Source: Chloranthus sessilifolius (Eukaryota; Streptophyta; Magnoliopsida; Chloranthales; Chloranthaceae). Taken from it: a stretch of DNA of 64,000 nucleotides. A model generated the notes under the pieces. It did not search any database. It was not told where the DNA came from and worked only from the letters and a program-made list of their open reading frames with translations. The translations under genes and the position numbers were made by a program. Below, one piece after another: positions 1 to 10,960 of the stretch (position 1 is the stretch's first letter; the number at the start of each line of letters is the position of its first letter). Location of the stretch: positions 10,251,366-10,315,365 of the forward strand of contig CM037587.1 in assembly GCA_021018995.1 (NCBI GenBank). The letters run 5' to 3'.

Positions 1-359
1 TCATAATCGATCGATCGAATTTAAGGTAAATCGGTTCTGTCCAGAATCGATCGATCGAACATAAGAAATTGATCAATCGAATTTAATGGGTCATTCGGTT
101 GGCTCAAAATCGACCGATCAGTTTTGAAATCGATTGATCGAAATTATAAAGTGGATAAATAAGTTGGTCTCAGTCTAGAATCGATCGATAGAATATTAGA
201 ATCGATTGTTCTAAAATATAATTAAAATATGCAAAGTTAACTCGGTCCATAATCGATCGATTAGAAATTATAATCGACTGATCGAAAATATATAGAAATA
301 TGTAAAGTTGATTCGGTCCATAATCGTTCGATCGAAAATATAAATCGATTGATCGATTT
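1..359 (-). repeat. Degenerate ATCGATCGAT palindrome array (left LTR)
   Basis: About eleven copies or near-copies of AATCGATCGATCGAA are spaced some 30-50 bp apart. Sister array at 20300-20681 in the other LTR. Some copies have decayed to AATCGATTGATCGAA or AATCGACTGATCGAA. Confidence 0.8.
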
Positions 360-991
360 CAAAGATTTATGCAATATTAGGGTTCGAAAATAATATTCAA
401 ACAGGAAAATAAAGAACAAAAATATAATTAAAATTTAACCATAATTAGGGTTTTTCATTTCATTTATTTTATATTAATATTTATAACAAAACTATACATG
501 GGTTTTATTTAGTTAGGCCGTCGATACATGATCGAGCATACCTTATGCGACGGGATCTGAGAAGAACAGAATGGATTGATGGGTACCCACCTGTTGAAGT
601 ATGAATGATAGATCTACGACGATTAGGGTTGGATAGATCGACATGTAACACGATAGCTCGTCTAAGGTTTCTTCTTTTTCTTTCTCCTTGATCTCATCAA
701 TTGAAATAGACCGCGAAGGTTCTTGTGGAAGAACACATAAAAGTTTTGAGAAGATTAAAGAGTTTTAGGAAGGGTGAGTTGAGAAGTAGGAGTTGTGACG
801 ACTAAGGTTTCTAAAGAGAAGAGAAGAATAAGAGATGACTATGGATTCTCAAAAGATTATAATAAGAAGAGAAGAAAAGAGTTACGTACCTAAATAAAGT
901 TTTCTAAAATAAGGTAGGTTCTAATACCGTGCATAATGCAAAACAACATTTAACACCATTAAAAATATTTAAGAAAATTTAGGCTGTTACA
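1..991 (-). repeat. Partial 3' LTR of the older chromovirus
   Basis: It ends in GTTACA at 991, directly before a purine tract on the minus strand. It aligns with 20300-21327 along its visible length: the ATCGATCGAT array, then the GGTACCCACCTGTTGAAG stretch, then AAGAAAAT and the terminal TTACA. The rest of the LTR lies left of the window. Confidence 0.85.
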
Positions 992-1004
992 TTCTCCCCC
1001 CTTA
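992..1004 (-). other. Polypurine tract of the older chromovirus
   Basis: On the minus strand a purine run with six G (AAGGGGGGAGAA) abuts the start of the 3' LTR (TGTAACAGCC). This is the expected plus-strand primer of a Ty3/Gypsy element and fixes the minus orientation. Confidence 0.8.
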
Positions 1005-2455
1005 TAATATTTTCATCCTCGAAAATTATGTACCTGATATGCTCTGGGTACTTTTCCATAATTTCATCTTCTCGTTCTCAAGTTGCTTTCTTCGGTGAAT
1101 GGTGCTGCCACTGAACTTTGACGAAATGTATAAATTTACCCTTGAAAAGTCTCTTCTTTCGATCTACGATACGAACCGGCTTCTCTATAATAGTCAAATC
1201 ATCCCTTACTCCAGTTGACTCAATATCCAGGATGTGAGATGGATCAGGCAAGTACTTGCGTAACATATACACATGGAATACATTATCTATACCGACGAAG
1301 TGTGTCGAAAGTAAAATTCGGTAAGTCACCTTGCCGATGCAATCGGTGATGACAAAGGGTCCCACATATCTCGAACTTAGTTTCCCCCACACTCCAAAAT
1401 GCATGATTCCTTTAGTCGAGGATACACAGATAAAAACGAAGTCACCAACTTCAAATTCTATCAAGTGTCTTCTATTGTTTGCGTAAGCTTTCTGACGGTT
1501 CTTATCTTCTTTCAACTTCTATCGGATAACTCTAACATTCTCGATTGTGGATTGTATGAGTTCTAACCCAAGCATCTTCCTTTCGCCAACATCGTCCCAA
1601 CAAAGAAGTGTTCTATAGCTTCGACCATAAAGAGCTTCAAAAGGCTACATCTCGATGCTTGCTTGATAACTGTTGTTATAAGAAAACTCAATTAGGGATA
1701 GATGATCATCCCAGTACCCTTGAAATTTAACATGCAGGCTTGAAGCATGTCTTCTACGATCTGATTAACTCTTTCGATCTGCCCATCGATTTATGGATGA
1801 AAGACTATATTGAAATCTAGTCTCATACCCATTACTTTATGAAATTTCTTTCATTGCTCAGAGGTCAACTTTGTGTCTCTATTCGAAAAAATGCTCATAG
1901 GAACCCCATGGAGATTGAATATTCCTTCAGGTATGTCTCAACAAGTTTGTCCCCACTATCGATATTATTGAAAGGTAGAAAGTGCGCCGACTTAGTCAAT
2001 CAATTTATGATAACCCATATAGCATTGTGCTTCTTTGAAGTTCTCGGGAGTCCAATTATGAAATTCATAGAGATGTTCTCCTACTTCCACTCAGAAATCG
2101 GTAAGAGCTACAAAAGACCAGCTTGCTTATGGTGTTCAACTTTCTCATGTTGGTATACTAGATATCTGGAGACGTATTTAACAATCTCTCTCTTCATGTT
2201 CAGCGGCCAGTAATAACTTCAAATATTTCAGTACATCTTTGTACTACCTGGGTGCACCGAATATTCATATTTATGTGCTTTCTCGAGAATCTCATTCCGC
2301 AAGGTTGCAACATCAGGGAGCGTACAATCTTTCTCTGAATAGGAGGGTCTCATTAATACGCATGGAGAAGTCATGTTTAAGGCCCTCGGCGAACTGTCCC
2401 ACAATCTTCGAAACTTTGGGATCAAAGGGTTGCTCGAATCTGATATGGTCAACAA
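1005..2455 (-). pseudogene. Integrase with GPY/F module and chromodomain, broken
   Basis: This is retrotransposon integrase, which would insert element cDNA into the host genome. The amino-terminal zinc region lies near 2228-2290 (two His in a KAHKYEYSVHPGS context). The two following zinc cysteines, expected in an RCLTCQ-like motif, read RYLVYQ near 2146-2170, so both are Tyr. At 1078-1515 there is a clean carboxy-terminal stretch: a SSRYVGPFVI GPY/F module, then NVFHVYMLRKY, then a chromodomain-like FVKVQWQHHSPKKAT. The next codon, normally the chromodomain Trp, is TGA; after it the frame continues with EREDEIMEKYPEH almost to the polypurine tract. The catalytic core between about 1516 and 2150 is frameshifted. 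Clear pseudogene; domain calls are firm, Tekay-clade assignment likely. Confidence 0.85.
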
Positions 2456-3977
2456 AGGTACATTTAACCATCATACTAGCTAGATACGCTCCTGTACCAA
2501 TTCTGTCAAGTCGCACATCTAACTGAGCAATCTTATTGAACAACTTCCAAGCTTTCAGACATGCTAGTAGTCCTAAGGATTTCTGACTTAGAGCATCAAC
2601 AACTATGTTTGTTTTACCCGAATAATAATTAATCAAACAATCATAGTCTTTCATGTACTCTAACCATCGTCTCTGCCTCAAGTTCAGATCCTTTTGAGAG
2701 AATAAATATTTGAGGCTCTTGTGGTCCGTATAGATCTTGAAGGTCTCACCATATAGATAGTGTCGCTGAATCTTAAGGGCAAAAATGACCACTGCCAACT
2801 CAAGATCATTAATAAGATAATTCTTCTCATGCGTTTTCAAGTGTCTCGAGCTGTAGGCAATGACTCTCTTACGTTGCTCTAACAGGCATCCAACTCATCG
2901 GTGCGAGGCATCTGTGTAAACTTCATAATCATCAGGTCCAAAAGGTAAAGTGAGTATGGGAGCCGTCGTGAGCTTCTACTTCAGTAAAATAAAGTTCTGC
3001 TCACACTTATCACTTCACACAAATTTGTTATTTTTACGGATTAGCATAGTGAGCAGTAGTGCCAAACGAGGGAACCCTTTCACGAATTTACAATAATATC
3101 CGGCCAAGCTGAGAAAACTTCTCACCTCAGTGACATTCTTCAGTGCTTGCTACTTCACAACAACTTCAATCTTTAATGCATCCATAGAAATTCTTGCGGT
3201 CGAAATCACGTGACCGAAGAAAGCTACCTTCTCGAGTTAAAATTCACACTTGTTCAATTTCGCGTACAACCTGTGCTCATAGAGAGTCAGATGCATAATA
3301 CGAAGATGGTCCTTATGAGCTTCTTTCGTGCGAGAATAAATAAGGACATCTTCGATGAACACAGAGAAAATCTTTGAATACGTGGTTCATCAAATCCATA
3401 AACACGACAGGTGCATTCACGAGTCCAAAAGGCATAACAAGGAATTCCTAGTGTCCATGCCTTGTCCCAAAAAGAGCCTTCGAAATATCTTATTCTCTGA
3501 CTTTCAACTAGTGGTATCCGGACCTAAGATTTATCTTCGAAAAGTAAATAGCACCCTATAGCTGGTCGAACAGATCATCAATATGAGGAAGGGGCAACGA
3601 TTCTTCACGGTTATGTTATTCAGCTGCCAGTAGTCAATACAGAGTCTCATCGAGCCATTTTTCTTCTTTACGAATAAGATCGGTGCTCTCCATGGCGACT
3701 CACTGTGTCGGATAAATCCCTTATAAGACAATTCTCTTAATTGAATCTCTAATTCCTTCAGTTTTGCTGGTATCATGTGGTATAAAATTTTCACAATCGG
3801 TAGGGTACCAGGCGCAAGATCAATCTTGAACTCTACATCTCGATCAGGAGGAAGTCCAGGTAATTCTTTTGAAAAAATATTGACAAACTCCTCAATGATG
3901 AGAATAGCTGAGGAGTCGGCTTTCTCTTCACGATCATTGTCGAGTGTAGCAAGTAGGGCTGCTCCTCCCCATGTCAT
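2313..3977 (-). pseudogene. Reverse transcriptase and RNase H, broken
   Basis: This polyprotein segment would copy element RNA into cDNA and remove the RNA strand. At 3531-3977 it shows the RT entry: [20 protein letters not shown], then [19 protein letters not shown] and [12 protein letters not shown]. The active-site motif, normally F-I-D-D, reads F-I-E-D at about 3348-3359, so the first catalytic Asp is Glu. RNase H follows at 2313-2840 with the connecting ...NDLELAVVIFALKIQRHYLYG... and IYTDHKSLKYLF, where the TDHKSL motif is kept. The stretch 2841-3530 has stops and frameshifts. It lies between protease (higher coordinates) and integrase (lower), as in all Ty3/Gypsy elements. Confidence 0.85.
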
Positions 3978-4095
3978 GAAACTTGAATGAGGGGCTCCTA
4001 ATCGGTCGGAAGACGACTACTTTAGAAAAGCAATCTACTGAGGCGTGATAAACTGCTAACCAATCCATGTCGACGATTATGTTGAAGTCTTGAAA

Positions 4096-4320
4096 TCATA
4101 GTACCACAAGATTTGTGGGTAACTCATGTGTTTCAATTACTAAGATCATAGCTTTGCAAACTTTAGATGCCACCATCATGTCTCTTGATGGCGTAGAAAT
4201 CGCAAGCGTACTATTCAGTGGTACGAGCTTAGCTCTAATTTCATAAATAAAGCGCAGTGTAATCAAGGAGTAGGTTGATCCAGAGTCGATCAAAATTCAA
4301 GCGTGGCAAACACACGAATC
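4096..4320 (-). pseudogene. Retroviral-type aspartic protease fragment
   Basis: The segment starts with I-D-S-G-S-T-Y-S-L, the D-S/T-G active-site signature of retropepsins, and continues with VPLNSTLAISTPSR, matching plant Gypsy proteases that cut the Gag-Pol polyprotein. It sits between the zinc-knuckle region and RT in the expected order. The frame is open for only 65 codons and flanking sequence is frameshifted, so no full protease remains. Confidence 0.75.
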
Positions 4321-4639
4321 GGTAAGTCTAGAAACTTTCATAGTTCCTGAATAGCACAAGGGTTCACACGTGGTCTAAGTTATACACATGTCATAGCATT
4401 TCTTAAGAAAATGATAATAAGATAAAAATGCATCCAAAATAAATCATATATGTAATAAATAATCATGCAAGAGAAGAAGGAAAATAATATATAAAGAAAA
4501 GTAACTAAATTTAAGATTCATACCCTGAACGACCTCATCGGTAGCCACTGTGTCTTGATGTGACATCACAAAAACTTTTCTCTGCACTCGAGGCGGTTGC
4601 GGCTGTTGTTGCTGATCTCTCAGAGTAATGTTTGCGCCA

Positions 4640-5897
4640 AGGTCTCACTCTGGGCAATCTCGAATAAATTTTCACAGCTTCTTACATTGGAAACACACAC
4701 TCGAGTAAAGTAAACATTCACCTGGCTTGTGCCTCTTGCCGCACTTTATGCAAGGTTCATAAGCAACAAAATAGGGTTGTTATTGGGTGTTAGTAGGGGT
4801 CGCGGTCTTCTGATACTGGAGAGCTGAGGCATTTCTAGGATATGTCATAGCTAAAACACTTCTCTGAACAAGTTGGGCTATAGTCGCCCCAGAGTGGGTG
4901 TACCCTAATGAAGGTATAAATCTCTGGTAATCGGAGACAGGAGCAGCTTTCTGAAATGGGCAAGTCTAAGGGTACGGCGCAAAATGCTACTGTCTCTGTA
5001 TCGGTGCATGTCGAGAAGGAGGTTCTCTTGGAGTGAAGGATGAAGGGCCTTCCCGAATCAGTTTACCCTCTAAGCTATCTGGCGGGCTACATGCTCAGTG
5101 CACATCTCTTCGTTTTTCTATTCCTGGATATGAGCCCGTTCTACAAGCTCTCCATAAGTTGAAATCTTCATAGCCTTGACTCTGCTCCTGATATTGGGGT
5201 TGAGCCCCTTCTGAAAGTGATAGCACTTCTCAGCTTCATCGATTACCAACATAGAGGCAAATCGAGAGAGTTGATCAAATTTTGCCTCGTATTCAATCAC
5301 GGATATGGTTCCTTACTGTAAAGCCAAGAACTCGCTCTTCAATGTTTTCATGGAATTTGAGAACTACTTGCTATAGAACTCTTCCCTGAATTACTGTCAA
5401 GTTCAGTGCTCTTCTTCTTGTCCGCTCGGCAACCCTTTAGCTGACATCCACCAATTCTGTGCATCTCCTTTCGGACACATCACGGCCCAATGTACCTTCT
5501 CATTTTCGGCGGGCATAGAGACCTTGAAGATTTTCTCTATCTTGGTGATCTAATCATCGGCGGAGTAAGGATGTAATTGCTCGAGGAAGTGTGGGGGTCA
5601 GACCCTGCTAAAGGTCACATATCTATTATGATTATTGCTCTCGGACCATGGTGGTGGTGTAGGTGTAATCGGATCGTGGTGAGTAGGGTTGTTCAGTTGT
5701 TTGGCAATAAGATCCTGATAGATCTTTGCCTGTTGTTCCAGTTGTTCATTGATCAATTTGGGAGTCTCTTGCTAATGTGTCTCATTCAGCTGGGCCACCT
5801 GCTGCTGTTGTATCGCAGTCAGCTCACGTAACATACGTGCAATCTCACTCTCTTCTCCCTGAGAGGAAGATCTCTCACCATTTATTCGCGGAGGCAT
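4640..5897 (-). pseudogene. Gag with decayed zinc knuckle
   Basis: Gag is the capsid/nucleocapsid precursor of the element. A plausible start ATG lies at 5897 (M-P-P-R-I-N-G), followed by a Gln-rich stretch; the frame stops about 41 codons in. At 5118-5300 a conserved capsid stretch is visible (MIEYEAKFDQLSRFA, then KCYHFQKGLNPNIRSRV). Near 4650-4755 the nucleocapsid knuckles read C-I-K-C-G-K-R-H-K-P-G-E-C, then C-F-Q-C-K-K-L followed by a stop where the next residues and His should be, then KFIRDCPE. So the first knuckle keeps all ligands and the second is broken. Gag lies next to the primer site, as expected. Confidence 0.75.
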
Positions 5898-5976
5898 AGT
5901 ATTCTTATTTCAAAGATTCAAAACTTAAAACTCGTAATGATTTAAGTCCCTAAAGTCTAACAAGAAGTAAAGCCTG

Positions 5977-5990
5977 GTCTCTGATACTAC
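5977..5990 (-). other. Primer binding site (tRNA-Met type, mutated) of the older chromovirus
   Basis: On the minus strand the sequence just inside the 5' LTR reads GTAGTATCAGAGAC, close to the usual TGGTATCAGAGC of plant initiator-tRNA-Met primed elements. It is 2 nt from the LTR edge at 5993. Confidence 0.65.
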
Positions 5991-5992
5991 TT

Positions 5993-6540
5993 TGTCACGA
6001 CCCAAAATTTTACCCCATCCCGAGGGCCTAGAATTTTGTATTATGACCCGCACACATCCCAAATACTCTAAGTGGATATATATATATAATAAGAGTTCTC
6101 ACACAATTATGGTTCCATGAGATTTGTGAAAGCCATTAATAGTTGATAATAATCAAGGTAGGAATAAATAAACAATACTTAATCCAATAAATGACTACAA
6201 ATCAGAGAAATAATAAATGTCCAAGAATAAAAGATAAAGTCCGAAATAAAAATAAAACTATCTAAACAAGATAACCAATCTTAGTACCAAATCAAGTGTT
6301 ATCAATAATCAGCGCTCAGATCAAAATCAGCACCAAGGTCCTCCTGGTAACCTGCAACGTCGCCCTTCCAAGCCTCCTGATACTCTACGTCCATAGGCTC
6401 AACGAAGTTAGCGCTAATAGGATCAGAATAGTCGGTGTCCACTTCATCGATATAGTCACATGAAATAGATAAATGCCACGAGGACTGAGTTGCAAAATAA
6501 CATGCAACTCAGTGGATACACTAGCAATCCACCCCACACT
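5993..6540 (-). repeat. 5' LTR of the older chromovirus, inner part (3' end of the LTR)
   Basis: It begins TGTCACGACCC on the plus strand next to the primer site and resembles the starts of the LTRs at 45460 and 48539. It is interrupted at 6540 by the younger element and resumes at 18722; read across the insertion, the CTCAGTGG...GTGGGTGCA order matches the related LTR around 48950-49020. Confidence 0.8.
6536..6540. repeat. Target site duplication ACACT, left copy
   Basis: ACACT precedes TGTAAC of the younger element and recurs at 18717-18721 right after GTTACA. A perfect 5-bp duplication is the expected integrase footprint. Confidence 0.92.
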
Positions 6541-7799
6541 TGTAACAGCCCGGATTTCCGTCTCCAGAAATCCGTGCCGTTAGGATCATACTCTGGATGA
6601 TCCCGGATCGATCACACGTGTTCGCGCATATAGCGGAAGCTAGGTGGACACATCCGAGCAGCGGTAGTCTGAGTCAAACAATTTCTACACTAAATACACG
6701 TCAATAACATTTAAATGTAAGGAAAAACATACACATTCCCAAAAAGGAACCAGGAAGAACCATCGGTGATGGACGTACATCACCCAAACAATGATTCCCG
6801 ATAGTGGTTCCGAAATGGAATGTGGACTAACATAAACTAAATAAACGTAGAATCATATATGTATATACAAGGTGGCCACCAGGCACACAATAGTCCAAAA
6901 GATTAAAAGTACAAAATGTCGGGCATCAGTACCCAGGCTACGGATAAAACTCGTCACTTTGGGCGTCCGTCTCTCTCGTCCTCTTGCCTCGGCCTCGGGA
7001 TCCGATAGTCCGGTCACTCTCGTCTTGAACGCTGCAGCCTCGAACCTAAAAGATTTGAAAGCGGGTGAGCTATCATAGCTCAATAGAAGAAAAACCATCT
7101 AAATGAATTGAATATGCAGATCATGCTATCTCATAACAGAAGACAAATCCAGATCATGTACTCAAAACAAATCAGTTAAAAGCTGGGAACTTTATGCAAG
7201 ATGTCAGATGTCATGCAGATATATTATCAGAGTACTTAAAGTGTGTTTATTTAACTTAAGAAACTCCCGTGACTGTATAGCACGGAGTAAACAGGAATGT
7301 CCGATAGGAAACCCCAACCAATCGTCGTTCACATGAACAATTGTGAAAGTGCAACAATGCCTCATCTATGGAGTGTAATTGCGTCGAGGATTACAAGCAG
7401 GTGCACAAGTGTGCCAGGCATCGGATATACCGCCGGGTCGGTGGGGATCATCTGGTTTAAATCATCAAATCACATACATATATACCTCACAGATCAGATA
7501 GTAGAAATCAGAAGCAGATTTCAGGATACGAATCAGGAAACAGAAATCAAAGATAGCAGGAATTTATGATATGCATACATGCTTGTTAAAAAACAGAAAT
7601 CAGGGCACAGATATAAAATAAACATGAAATCATACTCAAAAGCAGTTTAGGTTGGTTTTCCCCTACCTCAGATCAGTTTATCTTCTAAGCAAATCCAAAG
7701 CTTTTTCGACGTGTCAGGGTTTATCCTATACCATAGGCACAGTACATTAAGTGTTAGGAGTGTCAGAGAATTACCCGGCACCACATCCGGGGTGTCTAC

Positions 7800-7808
7800 T
7801 TTATAAAG
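7800..7808 (-). promoter_or_regulatory. TATA-like box in the LTR, just downstream of the palindrome array
   Basis: The minus strand reads CTTTATAAA. It lies 26 bp beyond the last GGTGATCGATCACC copy in the direction of transcription, the right place for the U3 core promoter. The same arrangement is in the other LTR at 17450-17458. Confidence 0.5.
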
Positions 7809-7834
7809 CCAAGACAGACACAAAAACAGGGTAA

Positions 7835-8330
7835 GTGATCGATCACCAACCTCATTGATCGATCACCACCCACTGTAGATCGATCACCACCTTGGTGATC
7901 GATCACCAACCTGCTTATCTCTCTCTCAACACAGTCAAGGTTGATCGATCACCACCTTGGTGATCGATCACCAACCCTCCTGTAGATCGATCACCACCTT
8001 GGTGATCGATCACCAATGCAATTTCAAAAACTCCCCCCTTCTGTCCACATCAATTTCTTATACAGATTGATCGATCACCACCTTGGTGATCGATCACCAA
8101 CTCCCTTGTAGATCGATCACCACCTTGGTGATCGATCACCAACTCCCTTGTAGATCGATCACCACCTTGGTGATCGATCACCAACTCCCTTGTAGATCGA
8201 TCACCACCTTAGTGATCGATCTACCTTCGAACAAACTTCCTAGCTTGATCTCTCCCCATAAAGCTTATACAGATTGATCGATCACCAGTCCTTGGTGATC
8301 GATCACCAACCCTCAGTGATCGATCACCAA
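7835..8330 (-). repeat. Array of 19 GATCGATC palindromes in U3 (left LTR)
   Basis: Nineteen GATCGATC cores, most inside the 14-bp palindrome GGTGATCGATCACC, several within the perfect 18-bp palindrome TTGGTGATCGATCACCAA. They come in pairs joined by ACCTTGG and separated by short unique spacers. The right LTR also has 19. Confidence 0.92.
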
Positions 8331-9093
8331 TGACAGAAAAGCTGTCATTAATGGAGTTCACCTCCCATCCATTTTTGATCTCCCTCCACTAATGGTTGTT
8401 CAATCACCATTAATACTTCATAAATACACCCTCTAAACTATCCTTTAACCCTATTTATCCTACACAACTCACCTTGTTCGTGGGTTCCTTGAGGTTCCGG
8501 CAATGACCCGAAAAGAGGGTCTCAAACCTAGATCTCTGAGCTCCTCTTGATCCGGATCCGGAGAAGCTCTTGTCACTCGTTGACAGATCAAGGCCTCTCA
8601 CACCAATCTCAAACCCCAAATAACTCAATCACCTTGGTCTAGCTACTCTAGCTTAGGAATCCCTCATCTTCACTCTTGCTAACCCTTTTCTTCTCTCTCA
8701 AAGGATCTCTTTCACACTTTCTTAGCACAATCTCCAACCTATGGAGCAATTAGGGCAAGGGGATGAAGGAGAAGAAGAGTGGAAGTCTCTCCTCTCTTGT
8801 CTCCCTTCCTTCCTCTATAAGCTACCTCCTCACAGCAGAATTTCTGTTTTGCCCTTGGTGCCCGCTCCGGTGTGAAGCATGAACACAGTTGCTTCCGCGC
8901 AACGTGTTCCACCTACCCTCTACACATCTAGGATCTAGATGAAATTGCACACGTGATCTCATCTCATCACGGTGCCACATTATTTAAACTAATATAACCC
9001 TAAAGTTTTTGAATCAACCTTGGTTTCCGTGCCGGGCACGCGGATCACAGCAGTCGGGCTCGTGTTCTAGTTTTTTTTTTCGGGGTCGTTACA

Positions 9094-9107
9094 TTATCCC
9101 CCCCTTA
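9094..9107 (-). other. Polypurine tract of the younger chromovirus
   Basis: The minus strand reads TAAGGGGGGATAA immediately before the 3' LTR start TGTAACGACC, preceded by TTTTCGAGGACGAAAATT, a common feature at the 3' end of chromovirus internal regions. Confidence 0.8.
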
Positions 9108-9482
9108 GGAATTTTCGTCCTCGAAAATGTCTAAGAGGTGTACTCAGGGATTTTGTAGTTCTAAAACTTACATGCTAACTAATACAGAATAATTCGTCTA
9201 TGTGTTATGCAGGGTAATTAAAACACTTACGGAGGTTATATATATATATCAGGCATGAATAATGAAAGTATTAACAGAATTTATGAGGTATACAATGAAT
9301 ATAATTAGAGAGATGTACACATATATAAATGGCTAATAAGCTATAGTAGTATGGTAATACCTGCGGGGGCATCGGATGGCTTGCGCTATCAAAGGCGTAG
9401 TCGCGTGGATCCACCCGGTCTTTGGCGAGCGTCGCGATCATCGGCGTGGGCGTCGTGGCATAAAGGTCTTTGCATGACTAGC

Positions 9483-10727
9483 TCATGCATACCAGCGTGA
9501 TAGTCCGGATGATGACGATGCATCTGTCTCGAACGCCTCAACGCCATCCGACCTCTCGTGGATCTGGCGGTTGCTCTCCACCAACTCTGGCTCATCGCGG
9601 TGACATCGTCGGAGGAAGACGGTGGGGAGAGGGTGGGCGTGTGGTGATCGGCGTGGTGGAGCAGGCTGGTCGGGCGGATGGCTCTGCAGGGGGTGGTGGG
9701 TCTGTGGTGGCTCGCCCTCTGTGGTCGCGGCACGCGTCGGGGGCTGAACCCTCATTTCTGACGGGGGAATGGGCTCGATCGCGCCCTCCTCCTCCTCGGG
9801 AAGGCAGCAACCAACAAGTTGTAGCTCTTTGTCCGATCTTTCGGTGAAAGACCTTAGTGTTGTTTTCCAAAGCGGGGCTCGTGGGGAGCCAAGGCGTAGG
9901 CCTCGCGGGGCATCATCTTGCTTCTCTGAGCTTGGTGACGAGGCATGCATAGGGATCTGTTTCTTCGCTCGGATCGCCTTCTCGGACATCGTGTCATTGG
10001 CATTTATGATGCCATCAATGACCAGATCTGCCATAGAGAACCAACGGTTCTCATAGGCGGAGAATAGTGCTTGTTGCACTACTCCAGTCCGTGAGGACTT
10101 GTGCAGGAAAGGGTTGAGGGCACACTTGATGTAGGTATCAAGCATCCACAACCGGTCAGGTAGTTGGGCCCTAGAAATGGATTGGCCCCTACCGTGTTGG
10201 CCTTGGGTCATCTTGGTGACCACATCGGCATAGGGTACCTCCTTGACGTACGGAGGCTCGAGGCCACTGGTCTCGATGTACGCGGACGGGCATTGAAGTG
10301 CCGCCGCGACATGGAAATGGTTAAATTTATATTCAAGGCCATCGATGGTTGTGACGAGTCGATGGCGACTATCACCATTTGAGGTTTTGAAAGAAAAGCC
10401 GCTGTCGTGGGCAATAATGGTCATGGAAGGGCGCGAGCAAGGGTTTAACCCTAGCTTTTGTATGTAACCCTTGGCCCAAGCCATTTCGGGTCGGTCCTCA
10501 TAGAGTGAGGACACAAAAACGCATTCCGGTAGGAAGGTTTTGGAAGCCCACCACGGGTTGGGGACTTCACGCTCAATAGTGAGCGGCGCGGATGCGGGAA
10601 CGGGTGGGGTAGAGGTCGAAGCCGGTGCCATGGGTGGCATGGACGGCGGGGGATTTGGAATAGAAGGCGATGGATGCAGGCAGGATGTGGGTACCTTACG
10701 CGAAGGATTCTTCGTGCGTGGTCCCAT
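9483..10727 (-). CDS. Unbroken accessory ORF (414 aa) between pol and the 3' LTR of the younger chromovirus
   Basis: I do not recognise this protein with confidence. The first ATG is at 10727 (MGPRTKNPSRK); the frame stays open 28 codons upstream but without an ATG. Residues about 10-60 are Pro/Ser/Ala-rich. A middle region (about 65-255) looks globular, with VPNPWWASKTFLPECVFVSSLY, an HFHVAAALQCPSAY stretch and PDRLWMLDTYIKCALNPF. The last 150 residues are low-complexity, acidic and Pro/Arg-rich, and may be only chance coding. The layout recalls accessory ORFs of plant Gypsy elements annotated as putative plant transposon protein, but I could not test that. It sits in the env position, is more GC-rich than its surroundings, and is intact while the adjacent gag-pol is broken. 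A palindrome array and TTAAAAGG box lie about 220 bp upstream. Confidence 0.6.
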   Translation of the reverse strand: MGPRTKNPSRKVPTSCLHPSPSIPNPPPSMPPMAPASTSTPPVPASAPLTIEREVPNPWWASKTFLPECVFVSSLYEDRPEMAWAKGYIQKLGLNPCSRPSMTIIAHDSGFSFKTSNGDSRHRLVTTIDGLEYKFNHFHVAAALQCPSAYIETSGLEPPYVKEVPYADVVTKMTQGQHGRGQSISRAQLPDRLWMLDTYIKCALNPFLHKSSRTGVVQQALFSAYENRWFSMADLVIDGIINANDTMSEKAIRAKKQIPMHASSPSSEKQDDAPRGLRLGSPRAPLWKTTLRSFTERSDKELQLVGCCLPEEEEGAIEPIPPSEMRVQPPTRAATTEGEPPQTHHPLQSHPPDQPAPPRRSPHAHPLPTVFLRRCHRDEPELVESNRQIHERSDGVEAFETDASSSSGLSRWYA

Positions 10728-10941
10728 GGTATAGATTTGGGTTAAAATGCGAAGAAAGGAATCAAAGATCAAGGAAATGGAAGATTTACCGGTGAATGAG
10801 GCGACGCACACTCAAATCGAGCCAGAGAACGAACGAAATCGCCGGAGAATAGTCGGAAAATGGTTGGGGAAGGTCGGAAACCGCAAGCCCTTTGGTCTCT
10901 AGCAGTTGTGATGTTGCAAATGACCCTTCGAACTCCCCCGT

Positions 10942-10955
10942 CCTTTTAACTTAAC
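10942..10955 (-). promoter_or_regulatory. TATA-like element upstream of the accessory ORF
   Basis: The minus strand reads GTTAAGTTAAAAGG, directly downstream of the 10961-11170 palindrome array and about 215 bp before the ATG at 10727. Position is suggestive only. Confidence 0.3.
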
Positions 10956-10960
10956 GCCCA

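Larger units (their letters stand above)
6541..9093 (-). repeat. 3' LTR of the younger chromovirus
   Basis: 2553 bp, TGTAAC...GTTACA. It contains the palindrome array (7835-8330) and a TATA-like box (7800-7808), in the order U3 array, TATA, R/U5 on the minus strand. It aligns end to end with 16213-18716. Confidence 0.92.

Noticed and set aside
8083-8277. Open frame of 64 codons with repeated RSITTLVIDHQLPC
   Set aside because: It is a translation of the palindrome array, not a protein gene.
7835-8330. Regular short repeats with spacers resembling a CRISPR array
   Set aside because: Repeats are palindromes of 14-18 bp in tight pairs, spacers repeat among themselves, the array is duplicated in both LTRs of a retrotransposon, and the DNA is plant nuclear.
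9485-10056. Plus-strand and alternative minus-frame ORFs over the accessory ORF
   Set aside because: Shadows of GC-rich coding DNA; shorter, of biased composition and without domains.
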